From NCBI GenBank assembly GCA_026004615.1, contig BPJM01000002.1, positions 421,488 through 485,487 of the forward strand: a stretch of 64,000 nt of DNA. The letters are read 5' to 3'. This DNA is from Planctomycetota bacterium (GTDB lineage Bacteria > Planctomycetota > J058 > J103). Below the pieces are notes generated by a model that worked only from the letters and a program-made list of their open reading frames with translations, was not told the DNA's origin and did no database searches. The translations under genes and the position numbers were made by a program. Below, piece after piece: positions 10,540 through 24,798 of the stretch (the stretch's first letter is position 1; the number at the start of each line of letters is the position of its first letter).

Positions 10540-10965
10540 ATGGCGGTAGCTGAAATCCTCGACAAGGTGGCGAGCCTGAGCGACGAGGAGAAGAATCAGC
10601 TCGTCTGCGGCGTCGTCGAGAAGATGACGGTGCTGGGGCTGGCCCGGCTGGTCAAGGATCTGGAGGAGAAGTTCGGCGTCAGCGCCTCCGCTCCGGCGAT
10701 GGTGATGCCGGCGGGGATGGCGGCTGGCGCCGCGGCGGCACCGGCCGAGGAGAAGACCTCCTGGGACGTCATCCTCAAGGATGTGGGTGCCAACAAGATC
10801 CAGGTCATCAAGGCGGTGCGCGCGGTGACCAACCTCGGGCTGAAGGAGGCCAAGGAGCTGGTCGACAAGGCACCGCAGCCGATCAAGACCGGCGTCGACA
10901 AGGACGAGGTCGAGAAGATCAAGTCCGAGCTGGAAAAGGCGGGCGCGACGGTCGAGGTGAAGTGA
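10540..10965 (+). CDS. rplL: ribosomal protein L7/L12
   Basis: 141-residue stalk protein recruiting translational GTPases. The N-terminal dimerisation domain (about 1-45, containing [16 protein letters not shown]) is joined by an Ala/Pro/Met hinge to the C-terminal factor-binding domain, with [20 protein letters not shown] and VDKAPQPIK. It is about 20 residues longer than the E. coli protein, mainly in the N-terminal part and hinge. 251 bp separate it from rpoB; I see no clear promoter or terminator there. Confidence 0.95.
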   Translation: MAVAEILDKVASLSDEEKNQLVCGVVEKMTVLGLARLVKDLEEKFGVSASAPAMVMPAGMAAGAAAAPAEEKTSWDVILKDVGANKIQVIKAVRAVTNLGLKEAKELVDKAPQPIKTGVDKDEVEKIKSELEKAGATVEVK

Positions 10966-11216
10966 GGGCCGTCTGCTCCAGCCCTGGTCTGCCGGCGGCA
11001 CCGGCCCTGGTGCGCCATGGCGGGCGCGGCAGCAGCTCAGGGCAAGGGACGGAGCATGCCGTGACGGCCGCTACCGTGGAGCGCGAGCGGCGGGCGGAGG
11101 GCGAGCGGCCGGTGCCGCGGTGGGGCATCGGCCGCGCCGCCCGCGCCGTCCGGCTCCGCGCGGCGCCGGTGGCCGTGGACTGAGACCTCTCGAGCCGAGG
11201 AGCGACAGGAGCCGCG

Positions 11217-14993
<3,777 letters not shown>

Positions 14994-15040
14994 GCGGGCG
15001 GCCCCAGTAACTGCAGGCCGCGGTCCGGGCCAGCGGGGCG

Positions 15041-15068
15041 TTGACAGCGAGGGCGCCGGGGATAGACT
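15041..15068 (+). promoter_or_regulatory. promoter upstream of rpsL
   Basis: TTGACA (15041-15046), a 16-bp spacer and TAGACT (15063-15068) end 41 bp before rpsL. This gives rpsL-rpsG its own start independent of rpoB, consistent with the usual boundary between the rpo and str units, even though rpoC is absent from the gap. Confidence 0.75.
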
Positions 15069-15109
15069 GGCTGGCTCGGTGAGGAGTTGGGAGAAGGACA
15101 CCAGCAGCG

Positions 15110-15481
<372 letters not shown>

Positions 15482-15586
15482 TGGGTGGTGCGATAGGGCG
15501 GCGGTGCCGCCGCCCGGCCACGGCCGGCCGGCCCGGTGATCCGGGCCGGCCGTGAGCTGACGGCGAAGTCAAGGAAAGGACGCAGC

Positions 15587-16060
15587 ATGCCGCGCAGGTT
15601 CAAGAGCCCCGACCGCTTCCTCAAGCCCGACCCCAAGTACAACTCCAAGCTGGTCGCCAAGTTCATCAACTGCCTCATGTGGGAAGGCAAGAAGACCGTG
15701 GCGCAGAAGATCTTCTACGACGCCATGGACGAGGTGGCGCGCAAGGTCAAGGACGCCGACCCCATCGAGGTCTTCAACAAGGCGGTCAACAACGTCAAGC
15801 CCCTGATCGAGGTCCGCTCCAAGCGGGTCGGCGGCGCCACCTACCAGGTCCCCAAGGAGGTGGAGAAGAAGCGGCAGCTCGCGCTCGCCATCCGGTGGAT
15901 CATCGAGGCGGCGCGCGCCAAGAAGGGCCGTCCCATGCGGCTGCGGCTGTCCGAGGAGCTGATCGCGGCCTACAAGAAGGAGGGGGCCGCGATCACCAAG
16001 CGCGAGACCGTCCACAAGATGGCCGAGGCGAACAAGGCGTTCGCCCACTTCTCCTGGTAG
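15587..16060 (+). CDS. rpsG: ribosomal protein S7
   Basis: 157-residue primary binder of the 16S 3' domain; in E. coli it is also the repressor of the str operon. It starts [11 protein letters not shown] after AAGGAAAGGA, and contains [14 protein letters not shown] and VGGATYQVP and the C-terminal [19 protein letters not shown] longer open frame from 15536 has no similarity before Met at 15587. The 542 bp after the stop precede fusA. Confidence 0.96.
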   Translation: MPRRFKSPDRFLKPDPKYNSKLVAKFINCLMWEGKKTVAQKIFYDAMDEVARKVKDADPIEVFNKAVNNVKPLIEVRSKRVGGATYQVPKEVEKKRQLALAIRWIIEAARAKKGRPMRLRLSEELIAAYKKEGAAITKRETVHKMAEANKAFAHFSW

Positions 16061-16301
16061 GCGGGTTCTGGTAGCCCGCAGCCGGTGGCCGCCGCGATCG
16101 TCCGGGTCCGTGCAGGTCCACCGCGGGTTCGGCACCGGGTGGGTGCCGGTGCGGCCTGGTGCACGCCCGGCGCCGAGCTGCAGGAGCTGCGGTGAGGGCT
16201 GCGGAGCCCGGGCGCGGGCTTGGCGGTGAACCGCGGCCGCGCGTGGCCGGTTGCTGCGCGCCCCGGCTGCGCGAAGGGACCAGGCCCCCGGCGTCTCGCT
16301 C

Positions 16302-16330
16302 TGGACAGGGCGGGGCGGAGTTGTTAGATT
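16302..16330 (+). promoter_or_regulatory. candidate fusA promoter
   Basis: TGGACA (16302-16307), a 17-bp spacer and TAGATT (16325-16330). The expected transcript start near 16337 would leave fusA with a leader of about 265 nt. Confidence 0.6.
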
Positions 16331-16543
16331 GGCGTCCTCTGTCCGAGGCGGGGCCGGCAGCGGGGGTGCCGCGCCGGAGCCCGCTTCGCCATCCAGCACC
16401 AGGCCTTCGGGCCGACAGGGATTGGGCGCCGCAGGCCCTCCTGCCGCAAGGGGGGAACCGCGCGCCCAGCGGTTTGCGCCCGCGCCGCGCCGGGGGTGCC
16501 GATCCCGCGCCGGCGCGCAGCGGGGTAGGGTGTTGTCTCGGTC

Positions 16544-16578
16544 GCCCCGAAAAGGGGCGGGCGGCGCCTCGGGGCGCC
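16544..16578 (+). promoter_or_regulatory. two tandem hairpins in the fusA leader
   Basis: GCCCC-GAAAA-GGGGC (16544-16558) and GGCGCC-TCGG-GGCGCC (16563-16578) are perfect short stems, 4 bp apart. They end 9 bp before the GAGGAGAG ribosome-binding site of fusA. They could modulate translation or be a processing site. Function is inferred only from position. Confidence 0.45.
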
Positions 16579-16602
16579 GGTGTGCGCGAGGAGAGCGGTA
16601 CC

Positions 16603-18678
16603 GTGGCGGCCAATCTCGAGATGGTGCGCAACATCGGCATCATCGCGCACATCGATGCCGGCAAGACCACCACCACCGAGCGCATCCTGTTCTACACCGG
16701 CAAGCAGCACCGCATGGGCGAGGTCCACGAAGGGACCGCGACCATGGACTGGATGGCGGAGGAGCGCGAGCGCGGGATCACGATCACCGCCGCCGCCACC
16801 ACCACCTGGTGGCGCGGCTACCGGATCAACCTGATCGACACCCCCGGCCACGTCGACTTCACCGCCGAGGTGGAGCGCAGTCTGCGCGTGCTGGACGGGG
16901 CCATCGGGGTGTTCTGCGGCGTGGCGGGCGTCGAGGCGCAGAGCTATAGCGTCTGGCGGCGTGCCGATCGCTACCGCATCCCGCGCCTCGCCTACATCAA
17001 CAAGCTCGATCGCGCGGGCGCGGACTTCGAGCGCGTGGTCGACGACATCGAGCACAGCCTGAAGACCAGCCCCATCGTCGTCACCTTTCCGCTCTACGAG
17101 GGGGGCGAACTGGCGGGGGTGGTGGATGTGATCGGGCGGCGCGCGCTGGAGTTCAGCGAGCAGGACCAGGGCAAGACGGTGCGGGAGCGCCCGCTCACCG
17201 AGGAGGCGGAGATCAAGCTCGGGCTGTGGTACGAGCGGCTCGTGGATCGGCTGAGCGCGGTCGACGATGCGTTCCTGGAGCGGGCGCTCGCTCCGGGCGG
17301 GCCGGGGCCGGAGGAGATCCGCGCGGCGCTGCGCCGCGCCACGCTGGCCTGCCGCGTCACCCCGGTGTATGCCGGCAGCAGCCTGCGCAACAAGGGGGTG
17401 CAGCCGCTGCTGGACGGCGTCGTGGAGCTGCTGCCCTCGCCGCTGGATGCCGGCGCCATCGAGGCGATCCGGGCCGAGGGCAAGAAGGCGGGCGAGAAGG
17501 TGCTGCGCCGGCCCGATCCCGGTGAGCCCTTGTGCGCGCTCGCCTTCAAGACCCAGGTGACCTCGTTCGGCGAGCTGACCTGGCTGCGGGTCTACTCGGG
17601 GACGCTCACCTCCGGCGCCCAGGTCTACAATCCGCGCGCGCAGAAAAAGGAGCGGCTGGGCCAGCTCTGGCTCATGCACGCCGATGCCCGCGAGAAGATC
17701 GAGAGTGCCGGTCCCGGCGAGATCGTGGCGGCGGTAGGGCTCAAGTACACGGTGACCGGGGATACCCTCTGCCCCACCCATCAGCCGGTCACCGTCGAGC
17801 CGATGGACTTCCCCGAGACGGTGATCTCGATGGCGATCGAGCCGCGGACCAGCGCCGAGCGCGACAAGCTGCTCGAGGTGCTGGGGCGACTGCAGCGCGA
17901 GGATCCGACCTTCGCGGTGCGCGAGGACGAGGAGACGGGGCAGACGATCATCTCGGGGATGGGGGAGCTGCACCTCGAGGTGCTCGCGCATCGGATCAAG
18001 CGGGAGTTCGGCGTCGACGCGCGCGTGGGCAAGCCCCGCGTCAGCTACCGCCAGACGGTGGCGCAGCCGGCCGAGGGCTACGGCCGCTTCGAGCGCGAGA
18101 CCGGGCAGCGGCGGCTGTTCGGGGCGGTGCGGCTGCGCGTAGCCCCCTGGAGCCCGCCCGCTGGCAGCAAGCAGAAGGTGCGGTTCACGAGCCGGCTGCC
18201 GAGCGGGCGGCTGCCGCGGGAGCTGGAGGCTGCGGTCGCCGAGGGCGCGCTGAGTGCTGCGGCCGCCGGCGGCACGCTCGGCTACCCGATCATCGACGTC
18301 GAGATCGAGCTGCTCGACGCGGAGTTGCATCCGACGGACTCGACCGAGGTCGCTTTCAACGCCGCGGCGGCCATGGCGTTCCAGGCCGCCTGCGAGAAGG
18401 CAGGCCTGGTGATGCTGGAGCCGGTGATGCGGCTGGAGATCCAGACCCCCGAGGAGTACTACGGCGCGGTGCTGACCGACCTGCAGCAGCGGCGGGCGAC
18501 GCTGCAGGACATGGCGATGCACGGCGAGATGCGGGTGATCCGGGGCGTGGTGCCGCTCGCCGAGATGTTCGGCTACTCCACCACGATCCGCAGCCTCTCG
18601 CAGGGCCGCGCCACCTTTTCGCTGGAGCCGTACGCCTTCGCCCCGGTGCCGGAGGAGGCGCGGCCGCGATGGGTGTGA
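16603..18678 (+). CDS. fusA: elongation factor G
   Basis: 691-residue translocase GTPase. The P-loop AHIDAGKTTTT is at residues 15-25; switch I RGITITAAATTT, DTPGHVDF and NKLD are intact. The C-terminal domains include ISGMGELHLEV and FGYSTTIRSLSQGRATFS. The G-domain wording GVFCGVAGVEAQSYSVWRRA departs from the enteric form and recalls EF-G variants of spirochaetes, planctomycetes and deltaproteobacteria. I chose GTG at 16603, 7 nt after GAGGAGAG; ATG at 16621 is the alternative. No tuf follows; rpsJ is next. Confidence 0.94.
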   Translation: MAANLEMVRNIGIIAHIDAGKTTTTERILFYTGKQHRMGEVHEGTATMDWMAEERERGITITAAATTTWWRGYRINLIDTPGHVDFTAEVERSLRVLDGAIGVFCGVAGVEAQSYSVWRRADRYRIPRLAYINKLDRAGADFERVVDDIEHSLKTSPIVVTFPLYEGGELAGVVDVIGRRALEFSEQDQGKTVRERPLTEEAEIKLGLWYERLVDRLSAVDDAFLERALAPGGPGPEEIRAALRRATLACRVTPVYAGSSLRNKGVQPLLDGVVELLPSPLDAGAIEAIRAEGKKAGEKVLRRPDPGEPLCALAFKTQVTSFGELTWLRVYSGTLTSGAQVYNPRAQKKERLGQLWLMHADAREKIESAGPGEIVAAVGLKYTVTGDTLCPTHQPVTVEPMDFPETVISMAIEPRTSAERDKLLEVLGRLQREDPTFAVREDEETGQTIISGMGELHLEVLAHRIKREFGVDARVGKPRVSYRQTVAQPAEGYGRFERETGQRRLFGAVRLRVAPWSPPAGSKQKVRFTSRLPSGRLPRELEAAVAEGALSAAAAGGTLGYPIIDVEIELLDAELHPTDSTEVAFNAAAAMAFQAACEKAGLVMLEPVMRLEIQTPEEYYGAVLTDLQQRRATLQDMAMHGEMRVIRGVVPLAEMFGYSTTIRSLSQGRATFSLEPYAFAPVPEEARPRWV

Positions 18679-18735
18679 ACGGAGGCGGATGGGGCGTGCT
18701 GGCCGGGGCAGAAGCCGAGGGCGAACGCGAGGAGC

Positions 18736-18763
18736 TTGACTTCGGAGCGGGCGCGGCTATGAT
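18736..18763 (+). promoter_or_regulatory. promoter of the S10 operon
   Basis: TTGACT (18736-18741), a 16-bp spacer and TATGAT (18758-18763), 73 bp before the rpsJ start. It would drive the long ribosomal protein cluster beginning with rpsJ. Confidence 0.7.
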
Positions 18764-18836
18764 CGCTCGCTTTCGTGTCGGCTGAGCGAGGGTGGCCCGC
18801 CGCGGGCAGGCGGGCGAGGCGAGGAAGTGCGCAACC

Positions 18837-19148
<312 letters not shown>

Positions 19149-19251
19149 GCAACCGCAGCGCTGGCGGCGAGCTCCAACGCCGCGCGCACCGGCAGCGGGG
19201 CGCGGGCGCGAGCAGAAGGCCGGCGGCGCCGAGAGCGAGGAAGACGGCACC

Positions 19252-19965
19252 ATGCCGACGGCGATTCTGGGCAAGAAGCTCGGCATGACCCGGGTCTTCG
19301 ATGAGGCGGGCAACATGCTGCCCGTCACGGTCATCGAGGCCGGGCCGTGCGCGGTGCTGCAGGTCCGCACTCCGGAGCGCGACGGTTATCGGGCCGTGCA
19401 GCTGGGGTTCGACGATCGCTTCACCGGCGAGCAGTGGGAGCGGATCCAGAAGAAGGCGAGCGAGGGCCGGGGCCGGCTGCACGGCCACCTCAAGGGGCTG
19501 ACCCGGCCGCTGCTCTACCACTACCTGAAGACAGCGCGCGGCGAGACCCCCAAGCGCTTCGTGCGCGAGGTGGAGCTGTTGCCCGATGAGGCGCTGGAGC
19601 CTGGCCAACGGGTGACCGTCGAGGTGGCGGCGGAGTGGAAGAAGGTCGATGTGATCGGGACCAGCAAGGGCCGTGGCACCGCCGGGACCATGCGCGCGCA
19701 CGGCTTCGGCAGCGGTCCGCGCAGCCACGGCTCGAAGAACCAGCGGCTGCCGGGCTCGATCGGCGCCGCCACCTTCCCCGGCCGGGTGCTCAAGGGCAAG
19801 CGTATGTACACGCGCCTGGGCGGGCAGCGCGCCACGGTGCGCAACCTGGACGTGGTCAAGATCGACCCGGAGCACAACCTGATCCTGGTCCGCGGCGGAG
19901 TGCCGGGACCGCGCGGCGGCTACGTCGTCGTGCGCAGGGCGGTGGCCTGCCGGACCGAGCGATGA
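19252..19965 (+). CDS. rplC: ribosomal protein L3
   Basis: 237-residue early-assembly protein reaching the peptidyl transferase centre. It begins [14 protein letters not shown]. The long loop [20 protein letters not shown] and the C-terminal [14 protein letters not shown] are characteristic. The stop overlaps the rplD start in ATGA (19962-19965), suggesting coupled translation. It is slightly longer than E. coli L3 (209 residues). Confidence 0.95.
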   Translation: MPTAILGKKLGMTRVFDEAGNMLPVTVIEAGPCAVLQVRTPERDGYRAVQLGFDDRFTGEQWERIQKKASEGRGRLHGHLKGLTRPLLYHYLKTARGETPKRFVREVELLPDEALEPGQRVTVEVAAEWKKVDVIGTSKGRGTAGTMRAHGFGSGPRSHGSKNQRLPGSIGAATFPGRVLKGKRMYTRLGGQRATVRNLDVVKIDPEHNLILVRGGVPGPRGGYVVVRRAVACRTER

Positions 19966-20696
19966 GGGCCCAAGCCGTGAGCGAGACCTACACGATCCCG
20001 GTCAGGCGCCTGGGGGCCGAGGGGGCCGAGCAGGCGGGCACGATCGAGGTGGCGGCGGCCGATCTCGGCGGCAAGGTGCGCCCGCGCCTGCTGCACGAGG
20101 CGTGTCTCATGTACGAGGCGAACCGGCGCGTCGGCACCCACAAGACCCGCACCCGGGCGGAGCTGGCCTATGCCAACCGCAAGCCGTGGCGGCAGAAGGG
20201 CACCGGCCGCGCCCGCGCCGGCACGCGCCGCTCGCCCCTGTGGCGGGGCGGGGGCACGATCTTCGGGCCGCGTCCGCGCGACTACTCCTGGAGCATGCCG
20301 AAGAAGGCGCGCCGGCGTGCCACCCAGTCGGCGCTGCTGTCCAAGCTGCGCGACGGCGAGGCGATCGTCCTCGAGCAGCTTCCGGTCAAGGACGGCAAGA
20401 CGCGCGAGGTGGCGGCGGCGTTGCGGCAGCTCGGCCTGCAGGGCAAGCGGGTGACGCTGCTGGTGGCCGAGTACGATCCCGTGCTGGTGCGGGCGAGCCG
20501 CAACCTGCCCGATCTGCAGCTGGTGCCCGCAGCCGAGCTGAATGCGTACGTGTTGTTGCGGAACAAGTGGCTGCTCGCGACCCGCGAGGGCCTCGAGCGG
20601 GCGCTCGAGCTGTGGCGGGGTGAGCCGGCGCGCACCGCGGGGGCGGCGGCCAAGGCGGCCGGGCCTGAGCCCGCACACGAGGAGGCCGGAGCATGA
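19962..20696 (+). CDS. rplD: ribosomal protein L4
   Basis: 244-residue large-subunit protein lining the exit tunnel; in enteric bacteria it also represses the S10 operon. The tunnel loop [20 protein letters not shown] and [13 protein letters not shown] are intact. The C-terminus carries an Ala-rich tail ([13 protein letters not shown]) beyond the usual end. The start ATG overlaps the rplC stop and its own stop overlaps rplW (ATGA at 20693). Confidence 0.95.
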   Translation: MRAQAVSETYTIPVRRLGAEGAEQAGTIEVAAADLGGKVRPRLLHEACLMYEANRRVGTHKTRTRAELAYANRKPWRQKGTGRARAGTRRSPLWRGGGTIFGPRPRDYSWSMPKKARRRATQSALLSKLRDGEAIVLEQLPVKDGKTREVAAALRQLGLQGKRVTLLVAEYDPVLVRASRNLPDLQLVPAAELNAYVLLRNKWLLATREGLERALELWRGEPARTAGAAAKAAGPEPAHEEAGA

Positions 20697-20977
20697 GCCG
20701 CGACGCCTACGCCATCGTCAGGAAGCCGCGCCTGACCGAGAAGGCGACCGCACTGCAGGAGCGGCACAACGCCTACACCTTCGAGGTGCTGCGCGACGCG
20801 ACCAAGATCGAGATCCGGCAGGCGGTGGAGCAGCTGTTCAAGGTCAAGGTCGCGCGGGTGCGCACCATGCGCGTCAAGGGCAAGCCCAAGCGGCTGCGCA
20901 CCGGCTGGGTGCGGACCCCGGAGTACAAAAAGGCGATCGTCACCCTCGCGCCGGGCGAGCGGATCGACGTGCTCTAG
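20693..20977 (+). CDS. rplW: ribosomal protein L23
   Basis: 94-residue protein at the tunnel exit where trigger factor and SRP dock. It begins [19 protein letters not shown] and contains YTFEVLRDATKIEIRQAVE and GKPKRLRTGWVRTPEYKKA. ATGA overlap with rplD. rplB follows after 24 bp. Confidence 0.95.
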   Translation: MSRDAYAIVRKPRLTEKATALQERHNAYTFEVLRDATKIEIRQAVEQLFKVKVARVRTMRVKGKPKRLRTGWVRTPEYKKAIVTLAPGERIDVL

Positions 20978-21001
20978 ACCTGGCGCCGGAGGCAAGGACC
21001 G

Positions 21002-21844
21002 ATGGGGATCAAGACCTACAAACCGACCACTCCCGGCCGGCGCGGGGCGAGCGTGGCCGACTTCGCGGAGATCACCAAGCGGACGCCGGAGAAGTCGCTG
21101 CTCGCGCCTCGCAAGCGCAGCGGCGGCCGCAACAACCACGGCCGGGAGACGATCCGGTTCCGCGGCGGCGGCCACAAGCGGCGCTACCGCATCGTCGACT
21201 TCCGCCGCGACAAGGATGGGGTGCCGGCGAAGGTGGCGGCGATCGAATACGACCCGAACCGCAGCTGCCGGATCGCGCTGCTGCACTACGCCGACGGCGA
21301 GAAGCGCTACATCCTGGCGCCCGAGGGGCTGCGGCCGGGCATGCGGGTCGTCTCCGGCGAACGGGTCGATCCGGAGGTCGGCAACTGCATGCCGCTCAAG
21401 AGCATCCCGCTGGGGCTGCAGGTGCACAACGTGGAGCTGTATCCGGGCCGCGGCGGTCAGCTCGCGCGGGCGGCGGGCTGCTCCTGCCAGCTGCAGGCGC
21501 GCGAGGGAGGCTATGCGGTGCTGCAGTTGCCCTCGGGCGAGGTGCGGCGGGTACGCGAGGAGTGCCGGGCGACGATCGGGGCGATCGGCTTTGCCGAGCA
21601 CATGAACATCTCGCTGGGCAAGGCCGGGCGCCGGCGCTGGCTGGGGCGGCGGCCGCACGTGCGCGGGGTCGCGATGAACCCGGTCGCGCACCCCATGGGT
21701 GGTGGCGAGGCGAAATCCAAGGGCGGCAATGTGCCGCGCAGCCCCTGGGGCGTGCCCGCCAAGGGCGGCAAGACGCGCAAGCCCAAGGCGCTGAGCAACA
21801 AGTTCATCATCCGGCGGCGGCCCAAGGGCCCGCACGTCGGCTAG
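21002..21844 (+). CDS. rplB: ribosomal protein L2
   Basis: 280-residue protein at the peptidyl transferase centre and subunit interface. It has [31 protein letters not shown] and the C-terminal [12 protein letters not shown]. The histidine that matches E. coli His229 is kept, but the preceding Asp is Ala and the following His is Met (E. coli VDHPHGGGEG). I associate HPMGGGE with planctomycetes. The ATG at 21002 follows GGAGGCAAGGACCG. Confidence 0.96.
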   Translation: MGIKTYKPTTPGRRGASVADFAEITKRTPEKSLLAPRKRSGGRNNHGRETIRFRGGGHKRRYRIVDFRRDKDGVPAKVAAIEYDPNRSCRIALLHYADGEKRYILAPEGLRPGMRVVSGERVDPEVGNCMPLKSIPLGLQVHNVELYPGRGGQLARAAGCSCQLQAREGGYAVLQLPSGEVRRVREECRATIGAIGFAEHMNISLGKAGRRRWLGRRPHVRGVAMNPVAHPMGGGEAKSKGGNVPRSPWGVPAKGGKTRKPKALSNKFIIRRRPKGPHVG

Positions 21845-21890
21845 CCGGCTGCGGCGGCGTGCGAGCGCGGGCAAGGGAGCGTGAGAAGCG

Positions 21891-22169
21891 ATGGGACGCA
21901 GTCTGAAGAAGGGGCCGTACGTCGATCAGCGGCTGCTGGGCAAGGTGCTCAGGCAGAAGCAGACCGGCGATCGCGAGCCGGTCAAGACCTGGTCGCGCGC
22001 CTGCACGGTGGTGCCCGAGTTCGTCGGCCACACCTTCCTGGTGCATCAGGGCAAGGTCTTCACGAAGGTGTTCGTCACCGAGGACATGGTGGGGCACAAG
22101 CTCGGCGAGTTCGCGCCGACCCGCACCTTCCGCGGCCACAGCGGGACGAAGAAGAAGGCGACGAAGTAA
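21891..22169 (+). CDS. rpsS: ribosomal protein S19
   Basis: 92-residue 30S head protein, with [31 protein letters not shown] and the C-terminal [14 protein letters not shown]. Length and order (rplB-rpsS-rplV) are standard. rplV starts 15 bp after the stop. Confidence 0.96.
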   Translation: MGRSLKKGPYVDQRLLGKVLRQKQTGDREPVKTWSRACTVVPEFVGHTFLVHQGKVFTKVFVTEDMVGHKLGEFAPTRTFRGHSGTKKKATK

Positions 22170-22184
22170 GGGGACCGAGCGGCC

Positions 22185-22649
22185 ATGGCGAACAAGGTGC
22201 GGCGCAGGCAGCAGCGGAGGCAGGCGCGCCAGGCGCGGCGCAGCACGGAGTTCCGTGCCGCCCACCGCTGGGCGCGCAGTTCGGCGCGCAAGGTGCGGCT
22301 GATCGCGGATCAGGTGCGCGGCCTGCCCATCAACGATGCGCTGGAGCAGCTGCAGTTTTCCAACCGGCGGGCGGCGAAGCTGCTCGACAAGGTCGTGCGC
22401 TCGGCGCTCGCCAACGCCGAGTACCAGATCGGCGAGCAGGGGCTGGAAATGGACGTGGACGACCTGGTGTTGGCCGAGGTGCAGGTCGATGAGGGGCTGA
22501 CGATCAAGCGCTGGATGACGCGGGCGCGGGGCATGGCCTATCCGATCCTGAAGCGCACCTGTCACATCGAGGTGACGCTGCGGCCGCCGCCCAAGCCCGC
22601 GCCGGCGACGGCGGAAGCGGCGCCGGCGGCCGAGCCCGCAGGAGCGTAG
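22185..22649 (+). CDS. rplV: ribosomal protein L22
   Basis: 154-residue protein whose beta-hairpin lines the exit tunnel. The core has [15 protein letters not shown] and [12 protein letters not shown]. The hairpin loop contains [14 protein letters not shown]. About 20 Pro/Ala-rich residues extend the C-terminus, and the first 25 residues are unusually Arg/Gln-rich. rpsC begins 10 bp later. Confidence 0.94.
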   Translation: MANKVRRRQQRRQARQARRSTEFRAAHRWARSSARKVRLIADQVRGLPINDALEQLQFSNRRAAKLLDKVVRSALANAEYQIGEQGLEMDVDDLVLAEVQVDEGLTIKRWMTRARGMAYPILKRTCHIEVTLRPPPKPAPATAEAAPAAEPAGA

Positions 22650-22659
22650 GGAGGAGCGC

Positions 22660-23328
22660 ATGGGCCAGAAGGTACGACCGACCGGTCTGCGGCTGGGGAT
22701 CGTGGAGGAGCACCGCTCGCGCTGGTACGCCAACCGGCGCGAGTATGGCGACCTCCCTGGTGGAGGACCAGCGCATCCGGCGTGCGATCGCCCGCGAGTT
22801 CCGCTTCGCCGGTATCTCCAAGGTCGAGATCGAGCGGACGGGCGCCGAGGTGCTGGTCATCATCCACTCGGCGAAGCCGGGGCTGATCATCGGGCGCAAG
22901 GGCGCCAAGGTGGACCGGCTGCGCGAGGAGCTGGAGCAGGCGACCGGCAAGACGGTGCGGCTCAACATCGTCGAGATGCACCGGCCGGAGCTGTCCGCCC
23001 AGCTGGTGGCCGAGTCGGTGGCGGAACAGCTCGAGAAGCGCGCCTCGTTCCGCCGCACCATGAAGCGCGCCATCGAGCTGACCATGTCGGCGGGGGCCAA
23101 GGGCTGCAAGGTCCAGGTGGCCGGCCGGTTGGGGCGGCTCGGAGATGGCGCGCCGGGAGTGGCAGGCCGAGGGCTCGATCCCGCTGTCGACGCTCAGGGC
23201 GCGGATCGACTACGGGTTTGCCACCGCCAAGACGGTTTACGGCACGATCGGGGGTGAAGGTGTGGATCAACCTCGGCGAGCAGGGACGAGGAGGAAGGCG
23301 GCCATGCCGCTCATGCCCAAGCGCGTAA
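22660..23328 (+). CDS. rpsC: ribosomal protein S3, three frame breaks
   Basis: 30S protein at the mRNA entry site. The frames join as [14 protein letters not shown], then [13 protein letters not shown] with the KH motif [14 protein letters not shown], then [14 protein letters not shown], then [10 protein letters not shown]. Each join needs removal of one base from a short C or G run: 22755-22757, 23131-23134 and 23250-23254. All three shifts have the same sign. The end, as read, overlaps the rplP start by 25 bp. Sequence error is the simplest explanation, as S3 is essential and the rest is well conserved. Confidence 0.88.
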   Translation: MGQKVRPTGLRLGIVEEHRSRWYANRREYGDLPGGGPAHPACDRPRVPLRRYLQGRDRADGRRGAGHHPLGEAGADHRAQGRQGGPAARGAGAGDRQDGAAQHRRDAPAGAVRPAGGRVGGGTAREARLVPPHHEARHRADHVGGGQGLQGPGGRPVGAARRWRAGSGRPRARSRCRRSGRGSTTGLPPPRRFTARSGVKVWINLGEQGRGGRRPCRSCPSA

Positions 23329-23721
23329 AGCACCGAAAAGAGCAAAGAGGTAGGATCAAGGGCAACGCCTCCCGCGGCAACCGGGTCGTCTTCGGCGAGT
23401 ACGGGTTGCAGTCGCTCGACGAAGGCTGGATCTCGGGGCGCCAGATCGAGGCGGGGCGCCTGGGAGCGGCGCACTACCTCGGCGGCGAGGGCAAGCTCTA
23501 CATCCGCATCTTCCCGCACAAGCCGGTGACGGCCAAGCCGCTCGAGGTCCGGATGGGCTCGGGCAAGGGCGAGCCGGAGTACTGGGCGGCGGTCGTGCGG
23601 CCCGGCACGGTGCTGTTCGAGATCGCGGGGGGTGCCGCCGCTGGCGGCGCGCGAATGCCTGCGCCGGATCGCGCACAAGATGCCGGTCAAGACGCGGCTG
23701 GTCAAGCGGAGGACGCACTGA
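23304..23721 (+). CDS. rplP: ribosomal protein L16, one frame break
   Basis: Protein at the A-site tRNA elbow. It starts [16 protein letters not shown], and contains [19 protein letters not shown] and [12 protein letters not shown] surplus G in the run at 23628-23633 breaks the frame; after it the expected [19 protein letters not shown] and TRLVKRRTH continue to the TGA at 23719. The stop overlaps the rpmC start (TGATG). Confidence 0.9.
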
Positions 23722-24020
23722 TGCGCCTGGAGGAGTTGCGCGCGATGCCGGAGGCCGAGCTGCGCGAGCACGTGCGCAAGCTGCGCGAGGAGATCTGGCA
23801 GCTCCGCTTCAAGGCGGCGACCGAGCCGGTGACCGATCCCAGCGCGATCCGCCGGGCGCGCAAGGAGATCGCGCGGGTGCTGACGGTGCTGCGCGCGCGC
23901 GAGCTCGAGGCCCTCGCCGCGGCCGCCGCGGCGCTCGCGCGAGGCGCGCCGGCGCGCGCGGGCGGCGCGGGCAGGGCGCAACGGCTGAGGCCGGCGGCAC
24001 GAAAGGAGCGCGGGAGATGA
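23721..24020 (+). CDS. rpmC: ribosomal protein L29 with extended C-terminus
   Basis: Tunnel-exit protein. The first 65 residues are a normal L29 ([18 protein letters not shown], with [16 protein letters not shown] and [15 protein letters not shown]). About 30 further Ala/Arg/Gly residues follow, making 99 in all, against about 65 usually. Start overlaps the rplP stop; its stop overlaps the rpsQ start (ATGA at 24017). Confidence 0.85.
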   Translation: MRLEELRAMPEAELREHVRKLREEIWQLRFKAATEPVTDPSAIRRARKEIARVLTVLRARELEALAAAAAALARGAPARAGGAGRAQRLRPAARKERGR

Positions 24021-24344
24021 CCGAGACGGCGGGCAAGAGCGGGACGCAGGCGGCGCCAGCAAGCGCGCCGGCGCAGCGGGGGCGGCCGCGCGGCAAGCGG
24101 CGGCGGTTCGAGGGCGTGGTGCTGTCGGACAAGATGGACAAGACCATCACCGTGCAGCACACCTGGCTGGCGCGGCATCCCAAGTACGGGAAGTACGTGC
24201 GGCGGTTCACCAAGCTCAAGGCGCACGATGAGAAGAACGAGGCGCGCGTCGGGGGACGTGGTGGAGATCGTCGAGACGCGGCCGCTGAGCCGGACCAAGC
24301 GCTACCGCCTGGTCCGGATCGTGCGTCGCGGCGGCAGTGTGTAA
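24017..24344 (+). CDS. rpsQ: ribosomal protein S17, one frame break
   Basis: 30S primary binder. After an added N-terminal tail of about 26 residues rich in Ala, Gly and Lys, the core reads [19 protein letters not shown] and [19 protein letters not shown]. One extra G in the run 24251-24255 breaks the frame; beyond it [20 protein letters not shown] and [10 protein letters not shown] end at the TAA (24342-24344). The start overlaps rpmC. Confidence 0.88.
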
Positions 24345-24395
24345 AGCTGGCCCTGGGGCAGCCGGGGGCGCGGCGGCACGGGAGCGACGACAGCG

Positions 24396-24764
24396 ATGAT
24401 TCAGGCACAGACGCGGCTGGATGTGGTGGACAACACAGGTGCTAAGACCGCCATGTGCATCAAGGTCTTGGGCGGATCGAGGCGGCGGTACGCGACCGTC
24501 GGGGACGTGATCGTGGTCACGATCAAGAAGGCGTTGCCCTCGGGCGAGGTCAAGAAGGGCACGGTGCACCGGGGCGTGATCGTCCGTACCCGCTCCGCGG
24601 TGCGCCGTCCCGACGGCTCGTACGTGCGCTTCGATCGCAACGCGCTGGTGCTGATCGACAAGGATGGCAACCCGAAGGGCACGCGCATCTTCGGTGCGGT
24701 GGCGCGCGAGCTGCGCCAGAAGAAGTTCATGAAGATCATCAGCCTCGCCAGCGAGGTCGTCTAG
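24396..24764 (+). CDS. rplN: ribosomal protein L14
   Basis: 122-residue interface protein of exactly standard length: [35 protein letters not shown] and [13 protein letters not shown]. First gene in the spc part of the cluster. rplX follows after 34 bp. Confidence 0.97.
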   Translation: MIQAQTRLDVVDNTGAKTAMCIKVLGGSRRRYATVGDVIVVTIKKALPSGEVKKGTVHRGVIVRTRSAVRRPDGSYVRFDRNALVLIDKDGNPKGTRIFGAVARELRQKKFMKIISLASEVV

Positions 24765-24798
24765 TGGACGGAACGAGGGCGGATTGGGTGACGGCGCC

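Larger units (their letters stand above)
16061..16602 (+). other. long rpsG-fusA spacer with promoter and fusA leader
   Basis: A 542-bp gap where str operons usually have a short one. It holds a readable promoter at 16302-16330, leaving a leader of about 265 nt before fusA. No protein-like frame is seen. The 3' end of the leader carries two stable hairpins directly ahead of the ribosome-binding site, described separately. Confidence 0.6.

Noticed and set aside
10966..11216. Small gene between rplL and rpoB
   Set aside because: The 73-codon frame is Arg/Ala-rich, overlaps the rplL end and has no ribosome-binding site or similarity.
22660..23328. Programmed frameshifting in rpsC
   Set aside because: Three same-sign shifts at plain G/C runs with no slippery heptamer or stimulatory structure, and many other essential genes show the same pattern; sequence error is simpler.
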